Of a stretch of 64,000 nucleotides of DNA, positions 27,718 through 35,882 are shown one piece after another. The notes under the pieces were generated by a model. That model was not told the DNA's origin and did not search any database. It was given only the letters and a program-made list of their open reading frames with translations. Origin of the DNA: Pirellulaceae bacterium (GTDB taxonomy: Bacteria; Planctomycetota; Planctomycetia; Pirellulales; Pirellulaceae); NCBI GenBank assembly GCA_026004775.1, contig BPJU01000010.1, positions 1 to 64,000 of the forward strand, in the 5' to 3' direction. A program made the position numbers and the translations under genes. Each line of letters opens with the position of its first letter. Position 1 is the stretch's first letter.

Positions 27718-28230
27718 TTACAACGAGGCGTACTTGCCCGTGGGGAGGAGATCTTCCATCGGAAGGAAGTCGGGGCTGCGCAACAGGTGCTACGCCCCGC
27801 TTCTAACCAGCATCCTGGCTGACCCTCATGGCCGAGACGGCCGTGCCAACATAGGAGCGCATATTGTGTGGCACAACGCTGGCGGGTTCTCCCGGTGACT
27901 GCTGTACCGAGGCCGTGTCGGCGATGCTCTTCGGAATATCCACATGGGGTTACCCCGTCCCGAGCGATCAATTACGACCAAACATCCCTACACGAGTAGC
28001 CAGCAACAAGTACTGGCGTTGGCCGCTGGATCCTCGCTTCACGGCACTTTTCAGCAGCGATAGTATCGGCGGCGGTGAACCGAGCGAACGAGCGATCCTC
28101 TAAGAGAGGTGGGGAGTAAGATAGGCGGTAAGCCCCGTTGAAAAAGAACCTAACTTCTCTAAAATGCCCTTGACGGCTGGTGGGTGTGTTCGTACGGCCC
28201 ACCCCAAGAGGACTTGAGGAGATTACGGGC
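27718..28230. other. Intergenic region upstream of the nuo operon
   Basis: About 510 bases with no convincing gene. It ends with the nuo promoter at 28138-28165. Confidence 0.5.
28138..28165 (+). promoter_or_regulatory. Sigma70-type promoter of the nuo operon
   Basis: TTGAAA (28138-28143), a 16-nt spacer and TAAAAT (28160-28165). Both hexamers are one or two bases from consensus. The expected transcription start is near 28172, about 60 nt before the nuoA start codon. Confidence 0.55.
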
Positions 28231-28872
28231 GTGGCGGTAACGCTGGTTGGGTACTTGGCATTGTTTGCGTTCGCCGGCGTGGCGTTCCTGTTTGTTAACC
28301 TGTTGATAGGCCGGCTGTTGCGCCCGCAAAACCCGTACGATGAAAAGCTTGAGATCTACGAGTGCGGTGAACCGGCCATCGGCTCAAGCTTCGTGCAGTT
28401 CGACATACGCTTTTACGTCGTCGCTCTGTTGTTCATTATCTTCGATGTGGAAGTCGCCTTCTTTTTCCCGTGGGCGATCGTTTTCGGCAAGGCCGCCCAA
28501 CTGGCCAATGACCCTCGACCCATGATCCAGCGGGTCGATCAACATTGGCAGTGGTCTCCGCACGCTGAGGGAATTATGGCTGAACTGGGGGTGCCGTCCA
28601 GCGCTTTGAGTCTGGATCTAGCGCCAGGTGGAGGGGAGGCGAAGACTCGGGAATTGGAATCGAAAAGCCGCCAGGCACTTCGCGACTTGGCCTGGACGGC
28701 CTGCACGGATATCCTCATGTTTTTCGGCGTCCTGATGGTCGGGTTCCTATATGTCTGGCGGCGGGGTGACTTGGATTGGGTGCGGTCCGTGACGCGCCAG
28801 GCAGGCCCGGCGCCTCCGGCTGTTGCCGAAACGCCCCGTGCCGCCCATTGGGAACCGCAGTTGACCACTTGA
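28231..28872 (+). CDS. nuoA: NADH-quinone oxidoreductase subunit A
   Basis: Small membrane subunit of complex I next to the quinone site. It has three transmembrane helices: residues about 3-25, 58-86 (RFYVVALLFIIFDVEVAFFFPWA) and 158-176 (TDILMFFGVLMVGFLYVW). The conserved cytoplasmic loop YECGEPAIGSSFVQFDIRFY is intact. The protein is 213 residues, against about 120-150 for most relatives, because of a 65-70 residue insertion (87-155) between helices 2 and 3. The start is a GTG with GAGGAG 9 nt upstream. It is the first gene of the nuo run. Confidence 0.93.
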   Translation: MAVTLVGYLALFAFAGVAFLFVNLLIGRLLRPQNPYDEKLEIYECGEPAIGSSFVQFDIRFYVVALLFIIFDVEVAFFFPWAIVFGKAAQLANDPRPMIQRVDQHWQWSPHAEGIMAELGVPSSALSLDLAPGGGEAKTRELESKSRQALRDLAWTACTDILMFFGVLMVGFLYVWRRGDLDWVRSVTRQAGPAPPAVAETPRAAHWEPQLTT

Positions 28873-28970
28873 GTCGTTGTCAGGGCTGGCGTGATTCGAG
28901 GTTCCGCGGCCGTAATGACTCAGCCAGCCATCGCCACCAGACCCGGCTGCACCGATAGGAAAACAGCTTT

Positions 28971-29501
28971 ATGAGCGGCCCAATCTTGCTTGATCGGCTC
29001 AAGGCTCAGTTCGGTGACAAGATTACCGGCGCGAACCTGGAAGCCATCGACCCTTGGATCGAAGTGGCTCCGGAAGGGCTTGTCGAAGTTTGCCAGTACT
29101 TGAAGACACAAGACGATCTTCAGTTCAATTTTTTGAACTGTATTACGGCCGTCGACTACTTCGAGCCTGACCCCAAAAAGGCCGCCAAGGTCGAATGGAA
29201 ACCGCATATTGAACTGGTCTACCATCTGTCAAGCACCGTCAAGAAACATACGTTGGTGCTTAAAGTGATCCTCCCCCGCTGGAAAGACGATGTTCCGGGC
29301 CAGTTGCCCGAAGTGCCGTCCGTGACGTCCGTTTGGAAGACGGCCAACTGGCACGAGCGCGAGGTGTATGATCTGTCGGGAGTGCGGTTCATTGGACATC
29401 CGGATCTGCGGCGCATCTTGTGTCCGGAAGACTGGGTAGGCCATCCTTTGCGCAAAGATTACGAAATGCCCTTGGAGTATCATGGGATCCGCGGCCGGTA
29501 A
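28971..29501 (+). CDS. nuoC: NADH-quinone oxidoreductase subunit C
   Basis: The 30 kDa hydrophilic subunit of the complex I connecting arm. It is a 176-residue stand-alone NuoC. The conserved end ERExYDLxGVxFxGHPDLRRIL is seen as EREVYDLSGVRFIGHPDLRR, then EDWVGHPLRKDY. Upstream LQFNFLNCITAVDYFEPDP matches the NuoC core. It follows nuoA directly; the usual nuoB between A and C is missing, since only 98 bp separate them. Confidence 0.93.
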   Translation: MSGPILLDRLKAQFGDKITGANLEAIDPWIEVAPEGLVEVCQYLKTQDDLQFNFLNCITAVDYFEPDPKKAAKVEWKPHIELVYHLSSTVKKHTLVLKVILPRWKDDVPGQLPEVPSVTSVWKTANWHEREVYDLSGVRFIGHPDLRRILCPEDWVGHPLRKDYEMPLEYHGIRGR

Positions 29502-29567
29502 CGGCAGCCGGCAGGCTAGGAGGCAAGGGCATCAGAACGCGGGATTGCACAGGAAAGCAGGTAAGCC

Positions 29568-30773
29568 ATGGCGACGCGATTGGAAGACCCACGAGTGGTC
29601 GAGTTTGATGTCCGCACGGACGAGATGCTGGTGAACATGGGACCGCAGCATCCCAGTACACATGGCGTGTTGCGGTTGGTGCTGCGAACCGACGGCGAAG
29701 TAGTGTCGGAAGTGCAGCCCCATATCGGGTACCTGCACCGGTGTGCCGAGAAGATCGGCGAAAACCTCACGCCTCGCCAATGGATCCCCTACACCGACCG
29801 GATGGACTATCTGGCCGGTATGAATATGAACCTGGGCTGGTCTCTGACGGTGGAGAAACTGCTGCGGTACGAACTGCCTGAGAAAGCCCGTCACCTGCGT
29901 GTGATCATTTGCGAACTGGGCCGTATCGCCAGCCACTTGGTGGGAATGGGGGCCTACGGACTGGATCTGGGCACGTTTAGTCCGTTTCTTTACGCCTTCC
30001 GGGAACGGGAGAAGATCCTGGATCTGTTTGAAGAAGCTTGCGGGGCACGTCTGACATACAGCTATATTTGCCCGGGTGGGGCAACAGCGGACCTCCCGAA
30101 AGGCTGGCTCCAGAAATGTGAAAAGTTTCTTGACGAGTTCGCTCCGGTCATCGACGAATACCACGCGCTTCTTACCACCAACGCCATTTTCATCAAGCGC
30201 ACTGCCGGTATCGGCATTCTGCCGGCCGAGATGGCAATCGACTACGGTTGCTCTGGCCCGGTGCTCCGTGGAAGCGGCGTCGATTTTGATCTGCGCCGGG
30301 ATGGCGAGCCGCGCTATACGTCGATGTATGACGGCTATGCCTTCGAGGTAGTGGTCCAGAAAGACGGGCACTATCCGCGAGACCATAAATACCCGCCGGT
30401 GCCGAAGGAAGCAGTGCTGGGCGACTGCTGGCACCGGTTCTATGTCCGTATGCTGGAAGTCGTGCAGTCGATGGATCTGGTGCGGCAAGGGATCGAATTT
30501 TACAGCCGGTCCAAAGGCGACTGGGGTACGCCGATCAAGCTGAACCAAAAACTTCCCAAGGGTGAAGCCTACCTGGAAACCGAAGCCCCACGCGGACAGA
30601 TGGGCTTTTACATCGTCAGCGATGGGTCGTCCATCCCGTGGCGCGTCCGCGCCCGCAGTAGTTCGTTCTGCAATCTGTCGGTGGTTTCCGAACTGTGCCG
30701 GGGTTGCCTGATCGCCGATGTTCCGGCGATTGTCGGTTCCTTGGACATCGTAATGGGTGAAATCGACCGATAA
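29568..30773 (+). CDS. nuoD: NADH-quinone oxidoreductase subunit D
   Basis: The 49 kDa subunit that forms the quinone-binding cavity with NuoB. It has 401 residues, normal length. Signatures: VNMGPQHPSTHGVLRLVLRT, HIGYLHRCAEKIGE, NLGWSLTVEKLL, ASHLVGMGAYGLDLG, and the end RARSSSFCNLSVVSELCRGC with the last Asp-rich segment ADVPAIVGSLDIVMGEIDR. The quinone-site His of GPQHPSTH and the Tyr in the GYLHR loop are retained. NuoD needs NuoB, which must be encoded elsewhere in this genome. Confidence 0.95.
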   Translation: MATRLEDPRVVEFDVRTDEMLVNMGPQHPSTHGVLRLVLRTDGEVVSEVQPHIGYLHRCAEKIGENLTPRQWIPYTDRMDYLAGMNMNLGWSLTVEKLLRYELPEKARHLRVIICELGRIASHLVGMGAYGLDLGTFSPFLYAFREREKILDLFEEACGARLTYSYICPGGATADLPKGWLQKCEKFLDEFAPVIDEYHALLTTNAIFIKRTAGIGILPAEMAIDYGCSGPVLRGSGVDFDLRRDGEPRYTSMYDGYAFEVVVQKDGHYPRDHKYPPVPKEAVLGDCWHRFYVRMLEVVQSMDLVRQGIEFYSRSKGDWGTPIKLNQKLPKGEAYLETEAPRGQMGFYIVSDGSSIPWRVRARSSSFCNLSVVSELCRGCLIADVPAIVGSLDIVMGEIDR

Positions 30774-31003
30774 GTGCAAGCTGCCCGGTGGGTGGCTTTC
30801 CGACCGGAGCCAGACTTGCTATCGTATCAACCAGCCTGCTGCCGTCAGGGCACCCCTGCGTGCTGCCTGGGGTACAGGTGGGCCAGCCGGTAGCACACCG
30901 ACTGGCTTACTTGTGGCGGGCGCCGGCATGGGGCAGGCCACTTCTAGTGGAGCGATCGTCGTGGGACAGGTGCCGGCGGGGATTATCAATCGAGGGCAAC
31001 GAC

Positions 31004-32251
31004 GTGGTCGAGTTTTTCGAGGCAACCTTAAACTGGCCATCCTGGTTAGCGTGGACCGCCGTAGCGCTGATACAGTGTTTCCTGCTGATCAATCTGGTGG
31101 CCGGCGGCGCGCTTTTTTTCATCTGGCTGGAACGCAAAGTTGCCGGCCGCATCCAGGATCGGCTCGGCCCGACTCGCGTGGGTGGCAAGTTCGGATGGCT
31201 TCAAACGCTGGCCGACGGGATCAAGCTCCTGGCCAAAGAGGACATCGTGCCCAAGGAAGCGGATCCGTTCCTGTTCCGGATGGCACCGTACGTCAGTTTC
31301 ACGGCGAGCTTCTGCGGATGGCTGGCGCTGCCGTTTGCCGACAACTGGGTCGGCCAGCGACTGAATGTGGCGGTCTTTTTCATCGTGGCGATCGTGGGTC
31401 TGGAAGTATTTGGGGTGATCCTGGCCGGTTACGCTTCGGGGTCGAAATGGTCGTTGTTCGGGGCCATGCGCGAGGCGGCTCAAGTGGTCAGCTATGAAGT
31501 GCCGCTCGGGCTGTGTATCGTGGTTCCGGTCATGATCGCCGGCTCCATGGATCTGGTAACCATCGGCAACAAGCAAGCCGGCTATTTCACGAACTGGTTC
31601 ATCTTCCACGACCCGGCGGCGTTTGTCGTTTTTTGGGTGTACTTCACCTGTGCTGTTGCCAGCGTGAACCGAGCACCGTTTGACCTGGCTGAAGCGGAAA
31701 GTGAATTGGTGGCAGGCTTTCACACCGAATATTCGGGACTCCGATGGAGCTTTTTCTTCATGGCCGAATACGGTTCGATGCTTTTGGTGTCGGCTTTGGC
31801 GGCCATTCTGTTTTTCGGCGGCTGGCACGGGCCGTTCCCGATAATCAGCCAGGGGCTGGTGCCGGCGCTGGCGGCGATGACCGGCGCATCTGTCGATTCG
31901 CCGGTGCTTGTCTACCTGGCCAATCTGGCAGGATGTGCCAACTTGATTTTCAAGGCGGTGATTGGTGTCACAGTGATGATGTGGGTGCGCTGGACGCTGC
32001 CTCGATTGCGCATCGACCAGGTGTTAACTACCTGCTTGAAGTATTGCGTGCCGCTGGCTGCTCTCTGTTTCCTGGCCGAAGTTTGGTTCCAGCTTTATCC
32101 GCATACCAACCCGATGCCGCTCAATCGTCTCCAGTGGGGAGCGCCTCGGGCAAGCATCGAGGTGCGTGAAGGCTGGCTGCCACTTTCACCGGTATCGCCG
32201 GACGATGTTCAGGAGGCTCAACTGACGCATTCACAGGAGCATCGTGGATGA
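31004..32251 (+). CDS. nuoH: NADH-quinone oxidoreductase subunit H
   Basis: Membrane subunit at the junction with the peripheral arm; it contributes to the quinone tunnel. I start at the GTG at 31004 because GAGGG lies 7 nt upstream and the first helix begins soon after. This gives 415 residues; the upstream ATG extension does not look coding. Signatures: ERKVAGRIQDRLGPTRVG, GIKLLAKEDIVPKEAD, FGAMREAAQVVSYEVPLG, FDLAEAESELVAGFHTEYSG and the late WVRWTLPRLRIDQ. The 230 bp between nuoD and nuoH holds no gene I can support. The stop overlaps the nuoJ start. Confidence 0.93.
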   Translation: MVEFFEATLNWPSWLAWTAVALIQCFLLINLVAGGALFFIWLERKVAGRIQDRLGPTRVGGKFGWLQTLADGIKLLAKEDIVPKEADPFLFRMAPYVSFTASFCGWLALPFADNWVGQRLNVAVFFIVAIVGLEVFGVILAGYASGSKWSLFGAMREAAQVVSYEVPLGLCIVVPVMIAGSMDLVTIGNKQAGYFTNWFIFHDPAAFVVFWVYFTCAVASVNRAPFDLAEAESELVAGFHTEYSGLRWSFFFMAEYGSMLLVSALAAILFFGGWHGPFPIISQGLVPALAAMTGASVDSPVLVYLANLAGCANLIFKAVIGVTVMMWVRWTLPRLRIDQVLTTCLKYCVPLAALCFLAEVWFQLYPHTNPMPLNRLQWGAPRASIEVREGWLPLSPVSPDDVQEAQLTHSQEHRG

Positions 32252-32829
32252 TTGGGGCGGTAATCGACTGGTCGGCCTTCCTGTTTTATCTGTTCGCAGC
32301 CGTGGCCTGCGGTTTCGCGTTGGCCGTGGTTTTGTCGAACCACATCGTCCATATGGCGTTTTACTTGACGCTTGCCTTGGGCGCGACGGCCGGCCTGTTC
32401 TTGCTGACCGGCAGTCAGTTCGTGGGTGCCATGCAATTCATGATCTACGTGGGCGGGACGCTGGTGCTATTGGTCTTCGGTGTGATGCTTACGGCACAGC
32501 ACCGGTTTGTTTCCATCCGCACCCGTGCCGGTGAATGGATCACGGCCGCTGTGTTGGGCGGCGCACTTTTGATGTTACTTGGGTACGTCGCTTGGGCTGT
32601 GCCCGACTGGCACGCGGCACCACCGGCCCATGTTCCCCCCGAACAAGTCGAATCCACCAGCCGGCTCGGACTGGCCTTGACCGGAGTAAGAATGGACGGC
32701 GGATCAGGCTATGCGCTGCCGTTCGTCATTGTTTCCGTTCATCTGCTGGTGGTGTTGATCGGGGCCGGCTATCTGGCTCGAGCGCGCGTCCGAGTATCGG
32801 ATGCCGCGGCAAGAAAGGAAATGCCATGA
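32248..32829 (+). CDS. nuoJ: NADH-quinone oxidoreductase subunit J
   Basis: A 193-residue five-helix membrane subunit of the complex I proton arm. AVVLSNHIVHMAFYLTLALG and GAMQFMIYVGGTLVLLVFGVML are the typical second and third helices, the latter with the pi-bulge region. The ATG lies within the nuoH stop (ATGA), and the gene's own stop overlaps nuoK in the same way, so H-J-K are translationally coupled. nuoI, normally between H and J, is absent. Confidence 0.92.
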   Translation: MIGAVIDWSAFLFYLFAAVACGFALAVVLSNHIVHMAFYLTLALGATAGLFLLTGSQFVGAMQFMIYVGGTLVLLVFGVMLTAQHRFVSIRTRAGEWITAAVLGGALLMLLGYVAWAVPDWHAAPPAHVPPEQVESTSRLGLALTGVRMDGGSGYALPFVIVSVHLLVVLIGAGYLARARVRVSDAAARKEMP

Positions 32830-33161
32830 CCCCTTGGCTTGGTCCAATAACCGTTTCCCACTATCTGACGGTCGGCGCCGTGCTGTTTGTGGCCGGAGTG
32901 GTGTGCATGGCCGTCAAGCGCAACGCCCTGGGAGTCTTGATGGGCGTGGAATTGGTGCTCAACGGAGCGAACGTGAATTTTGTGGCGTTCGGTAGCCCCC
33001 TATTGCGATCCACATCGCTGGGAATCGATGGGCAATTGCTGGCATTGTTCGTAATTGTATTGGCGGCTGCCGAGGCGGCGGTGGCCTTGGCAATCGCACT
33101 GAACTTTTATAACAATTTCGCCACGATCGATGTCGATCGGGCAGATGAACTGAAAGGATAA
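32826..33161 (+). CDS. nuoK: NADH-quinone oxidoreductase subunit K
   Basis: A 111-residue three-helix subunit. GVVCMAVKRNALGVLMGVEL carries the conserved membrane Glu of helix 2, followed by VLNGANVNFVAF and DGQLLALFVIVLAAAEAAVALAI with the second key Glu. The start overlaps the nuoJ stop (ATGA at 32826-32829). Normal length and unambiguous. Confidence 0.94.
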   Translation: MTPWLGPITVSHYLTVGAVLFVAGVVCMAVKRNALGVLMGVELVLNGANVNFVAFGSPLLRSTSLGIDGQLLALFVIVLAAAEAAVALAIALNFYNNFATIDVDRADELKG

Positions 33162-33172
33162 TTCGAACAAAG

Positions 33173-35872
33173 ATGGAAGCCCTTCCTGCTTTGCTCGGTA
33201 TCGCCACGCTATTGCCGCTGGCGTCGTTCTTCGTGATATTTGCCACGGCTCGCTTCTATAAGAAGCAGGTGGCCGGCGGCTGGATTGCGCTGTCGGCCAT
33301 TCTGGGAGCGGCCCTGCTGTCATTTGTGTCGCTTGCCATATGGTGCGTCCACCATTTCCCGCAGCCCGTCGAGCATCATGCTCCCGGTGCCCACCACGCG
33401 GATCGCTACACAGACACGCACTCCTCGGTTGCTGAGGTCCAAGTCCCAAGCTCGTCTTTTCAGTTCGTTTCCGCCACGCGGCAGGCTGGCGAACATGCGG
33501 CGCCCGAGCCGCAGTCGCACCGTGCTGAGCACGAAGCACAAACACCCCACGCAGGCGATTCCTCCGGCGCAGGCAACCCGCCTCCGCCTTATTTGGCCGG
33601 TGAATACTGGACTTTGGGACGATTCGGCTCGCTGGAGATCACCATCGGCTACTACATCGACCTGCTGACGGTGCTCATGTTCTGCATGGTGACATTCATT
33701 GCCTCATGTATCCATATTTATTCGTTTGGGTACATGCATGAGGAAGAACATGAGGTAACGGACCATGAGGTGACACTGGCGGACGGCCATCACTTGCACC
33801 GGCCCGGCAGATTTGCCCGGTTTTTCCAGTATATGTCGCTGTTCTGTTTCAGCATGTTGGGGCTGGTGCTGGCGGGCAACATCGCCATGGTATTTGTATT
33901 CTGGGAATTGGTAGGTATCTGTTCGTATTTTCTCATCGGGTTTTATGTGGAGCGCAAGAGTGCTTCCAATGCAGCCAATAAGGCATTCATTGTAAACCGA
34001 GTGGGTGACTTCGGATTTATTATCGGTCTCATGGCCTTGTGGAGTTCGCTGGGGACGTTTGCTTTTGGCGATGTGAAGGATGAACAAGGGAACGTTCGTC
34101 CGGGGATTTTCTCGCTTTTGCGTTCGGCCGACCACGATTATCGGCTCCAGCCCGCCGAAGGCATGGTGCGCTGGTCTGCTCGACAGCAGGTGGCCGAGCT
34201 TGTGGAATCCATGCCGGGAGCCTCGCGCCAGGAGGTAGAGCAGGCGATCAGCGGGCAGGTCGAGTCCTGGCGTGGATTGCGCGGCCCGTGGAATCTGCCT
34301 TACGGCTACTGGCTATTGATCATCGCGGGGCTGGGGGTTTTCTGCGGCTGTGTCGGTAAAAGCGCGCAGTTCCCGCTCCACGTCTGGTTGCCGGACGCCA
34401 TGGAGGGACCGACACCGGTTTCCGCCTTGGTGCATTCGGCGACCATGGTGGCTGCCGGCGTTTACCTGGTGGGGAGATTTTATCCGGTGTTTACACCGGA
34501 GGTGCTGTGGGTAATCGCTCTGGTAGGATGCATTACCCTCTTCATGGCGGCAACGATCGCTCTGACGGCTACGGATATCAAGCGAGTCCTTGCCTATTCG
34601 ACGGTCAGCCAGCTCGGTTACATGATGCTGGCGTTGGGCGTAGGCGGCTGGTTGGCCGGCATGATGCACCTGGTAACACATGCTTTTTTCAAGAGTCTTC
34701 TGTTTTTGTGTTCCGGTTCGGTTATCCATGCCGTGCATACGAACGACATGCGGCTCATGGGAGGTTTGCGCAAGAAGATGCCGATTACGGCTTTGACGAT
34801 GCTGGTCGGCTGCCTGGCGATTGCCGGAGCGGGCGTACCGTTTGTTGTGGGTTTGAGCGGTTACTATTCCAAGGACAAGATTCTGGAGCAGGCTTTCTCC
34901 TACTTGCAGGCCAACGCTGGCGGGTGGGGCGCCGTGTTTTTCGGCTTTGCCGCGGGCGGTGCAGCTTTGACTTCCTTCTATATGTTCCGCCTCTGGTATA
35001 TGACGTTCGCCGGATCGCCTCGGGATGAACACCGTTACGAGCACGCCCATGAATCGCCGGCCAATATGTGGGTGCCGCTGGTGGTTCTGGCGGTGTTGGC
35101 CGTAGCGGTGGCCTGGCAACCAGCCGACGGGATCACCTTTGCCGGCCTGGCGGCAATCGTCTGGCTGGCGGCGCTGGCATATTGGCTGGTGGAGCGGCCC
35201 GATGGATGGGCTGGCTGGTTGCGCGGTTCGGGATTGGCGATCACAGCGACGTTTGTGGGCTGCTGGTTGTGGTCTTTCGTGCCGCTCACCCTGGAAAACA
35301 TGCTGGAACAAGCCAGGCCTGTCGGAACGCTGCCGTCCGTCGTGTCCTTGGTCGGACAGTTGACCTGGCCGTCTGAGCCCGAAAGTCATGCCTATGTGGT
35401 GCCCATTACCGTGGTGGCATTTGCTACGGCGGTCGGCGGTTTTTTGCTGGCGACGATCATGTACGGTCTGGGATATTTGAACCCGGAGGATGTCCGGCGC
35501 CAGTTCCCGCGGGTTTATCGTTTTCTGTGGAACAAGTGGTGGTTTGACGAATTGTATGATTATCTGTTCGTGCAGCCGGCGCATCTCCTGGCCCGTTGCG
35601 TGGCGGCGCTGGATAAGCGGTGGATCGATGGGCTGATCGACACGACGGCCCGGTTGACGGCAGCTTTTTCCAATTGGTGGGACCGGCTGGCCGACCGCAT
35701 GGTCGTCGATGGCTCGGTGAACCTGGCCGCCGCCTGGACTTATGACATCGGCCTGTCGCTGCGGCGCCTGCAAACGGGCCGACTGCGGCAGTATGTGATG
35801 TTTATCGTGATTGGGACATTGGCCATATTCGTGTTGATCAGTTTGTTGTGGAACCCGACGCTAGCCCGATAA
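33173..35872 (+). CDS. nuoL: NADH-quinone oxidoreductase subunit L with His-rich insertion
   Basis: Distal antiporter-like proton-pumping subunit. It has 899 residues against about 610-660 in most bacteria. The core is intact: FVFWELVGICSYFLIGFY, NAANKAFIVNRVGDFGFIIG, KSAQFPLHVWLPDAMEGPTP, SALVHSATMVAAGVYLVGR, and the long amphipathic helix plus last TM at the C-terminus. A roughly 85-residue insertion (about 61-145) after helix 2 is rich in His, Pro and Ser (EHHAPGAHHADRYTDTH). A second, smaller insertion precedes helix 7 (about 305-375). By the usual topology both loops face the outside of the cytoplasmic membrane. Confidence 0.93.
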   Translation: MEALPALLGIATLLPLASFFVIFATARFYKKQVAGGWIALSAILGAALLSFVSLAIWCVHHFPQPVEHHAPGAHHADRYTDTHSSVAEVQVPSSSFQFVSATRQAGEHAAPEPQSHRAEHEAQTPHAGDSSGAGNPPPPYLAGEYWTLGRFGSLEITIGYYIDLLTVLMFCMVTFIASCIHIYSFGYMHEEEHEVTDHEVTLADGHHLHRPGRFARFFQYMSLFCFSMLGLVLAGNIAMVFVFWELVGICSYFLIGFYVERKSASNAANKAFIVNRVGDFGFIIGLMALWSSLGTFAFGDVKDEQGNVRPGIFSLLRSADHDYRLQPAEGMVRWSARQQVAELVESMPGASRQEVEQAISGQVESWRGLRGPWNLPYGYWLLIIAGLGVFCGCVGKSAQFPLHVWLPDAMEGPTPVSALVHSATMVAAGVYLVGRFYPVFTPEVLWVIALVGCITLFMAATIALTATDIKRVLAYSTVSQLGYMMLALGVGGWLAGMMHLVTHAFFKSLLFLCSGSVIHAVHTNDMRLMGGLRKKMPITALTMLVGCLAIAGAGVPFVVGLSGYYSKDKILEQAFSYLQANAGGWGAVFFGFAAGGAALTSFYMFRLWYMTFAGSPRDEHRYEHAHESPANMWVPLVVLAVLAVAVAWQPADGITFAGLAAIVWLAALAYWLVERPDGWAGWLRGSGLAITATFVGCWLWSFVPLTLENMLEQARPVGTLPSVVSLVGQLTWPSEPESHAYVVPITVVAFATAVGGFLLATIMYGLGYLNPEDVRRQFPRVYRFLWNKWWFDELYDYLFVQPAHLLARCVAALDKRWIDGLIDTTARLTAAFSNWWDRLADRMVVDGSVNLAAAWTYDIGLSLRRLQTGRLRQYVMFIVIGTLAIFVLISLLWNPTLAR

Positions 35873-35882
35873 GTTTATCCGG

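Noticed and set aside
29532-30779. Long minus-strand open frame opposite nuoD
   Set aside because: It exactly mirrors the nuoD gene, is His/Arg-rich, and has no ribosome-binding site; a shadow. The same holds for the minus-strand frames opposite nuoH, nuoL and nuoN.
30774-31003. N-terminal extension of NuoH from the ATG at 30788
   Set aside because: The extra 72 residues have no family match, and the GTG at 31004 has a good ribosome-binding site right before the first helix.
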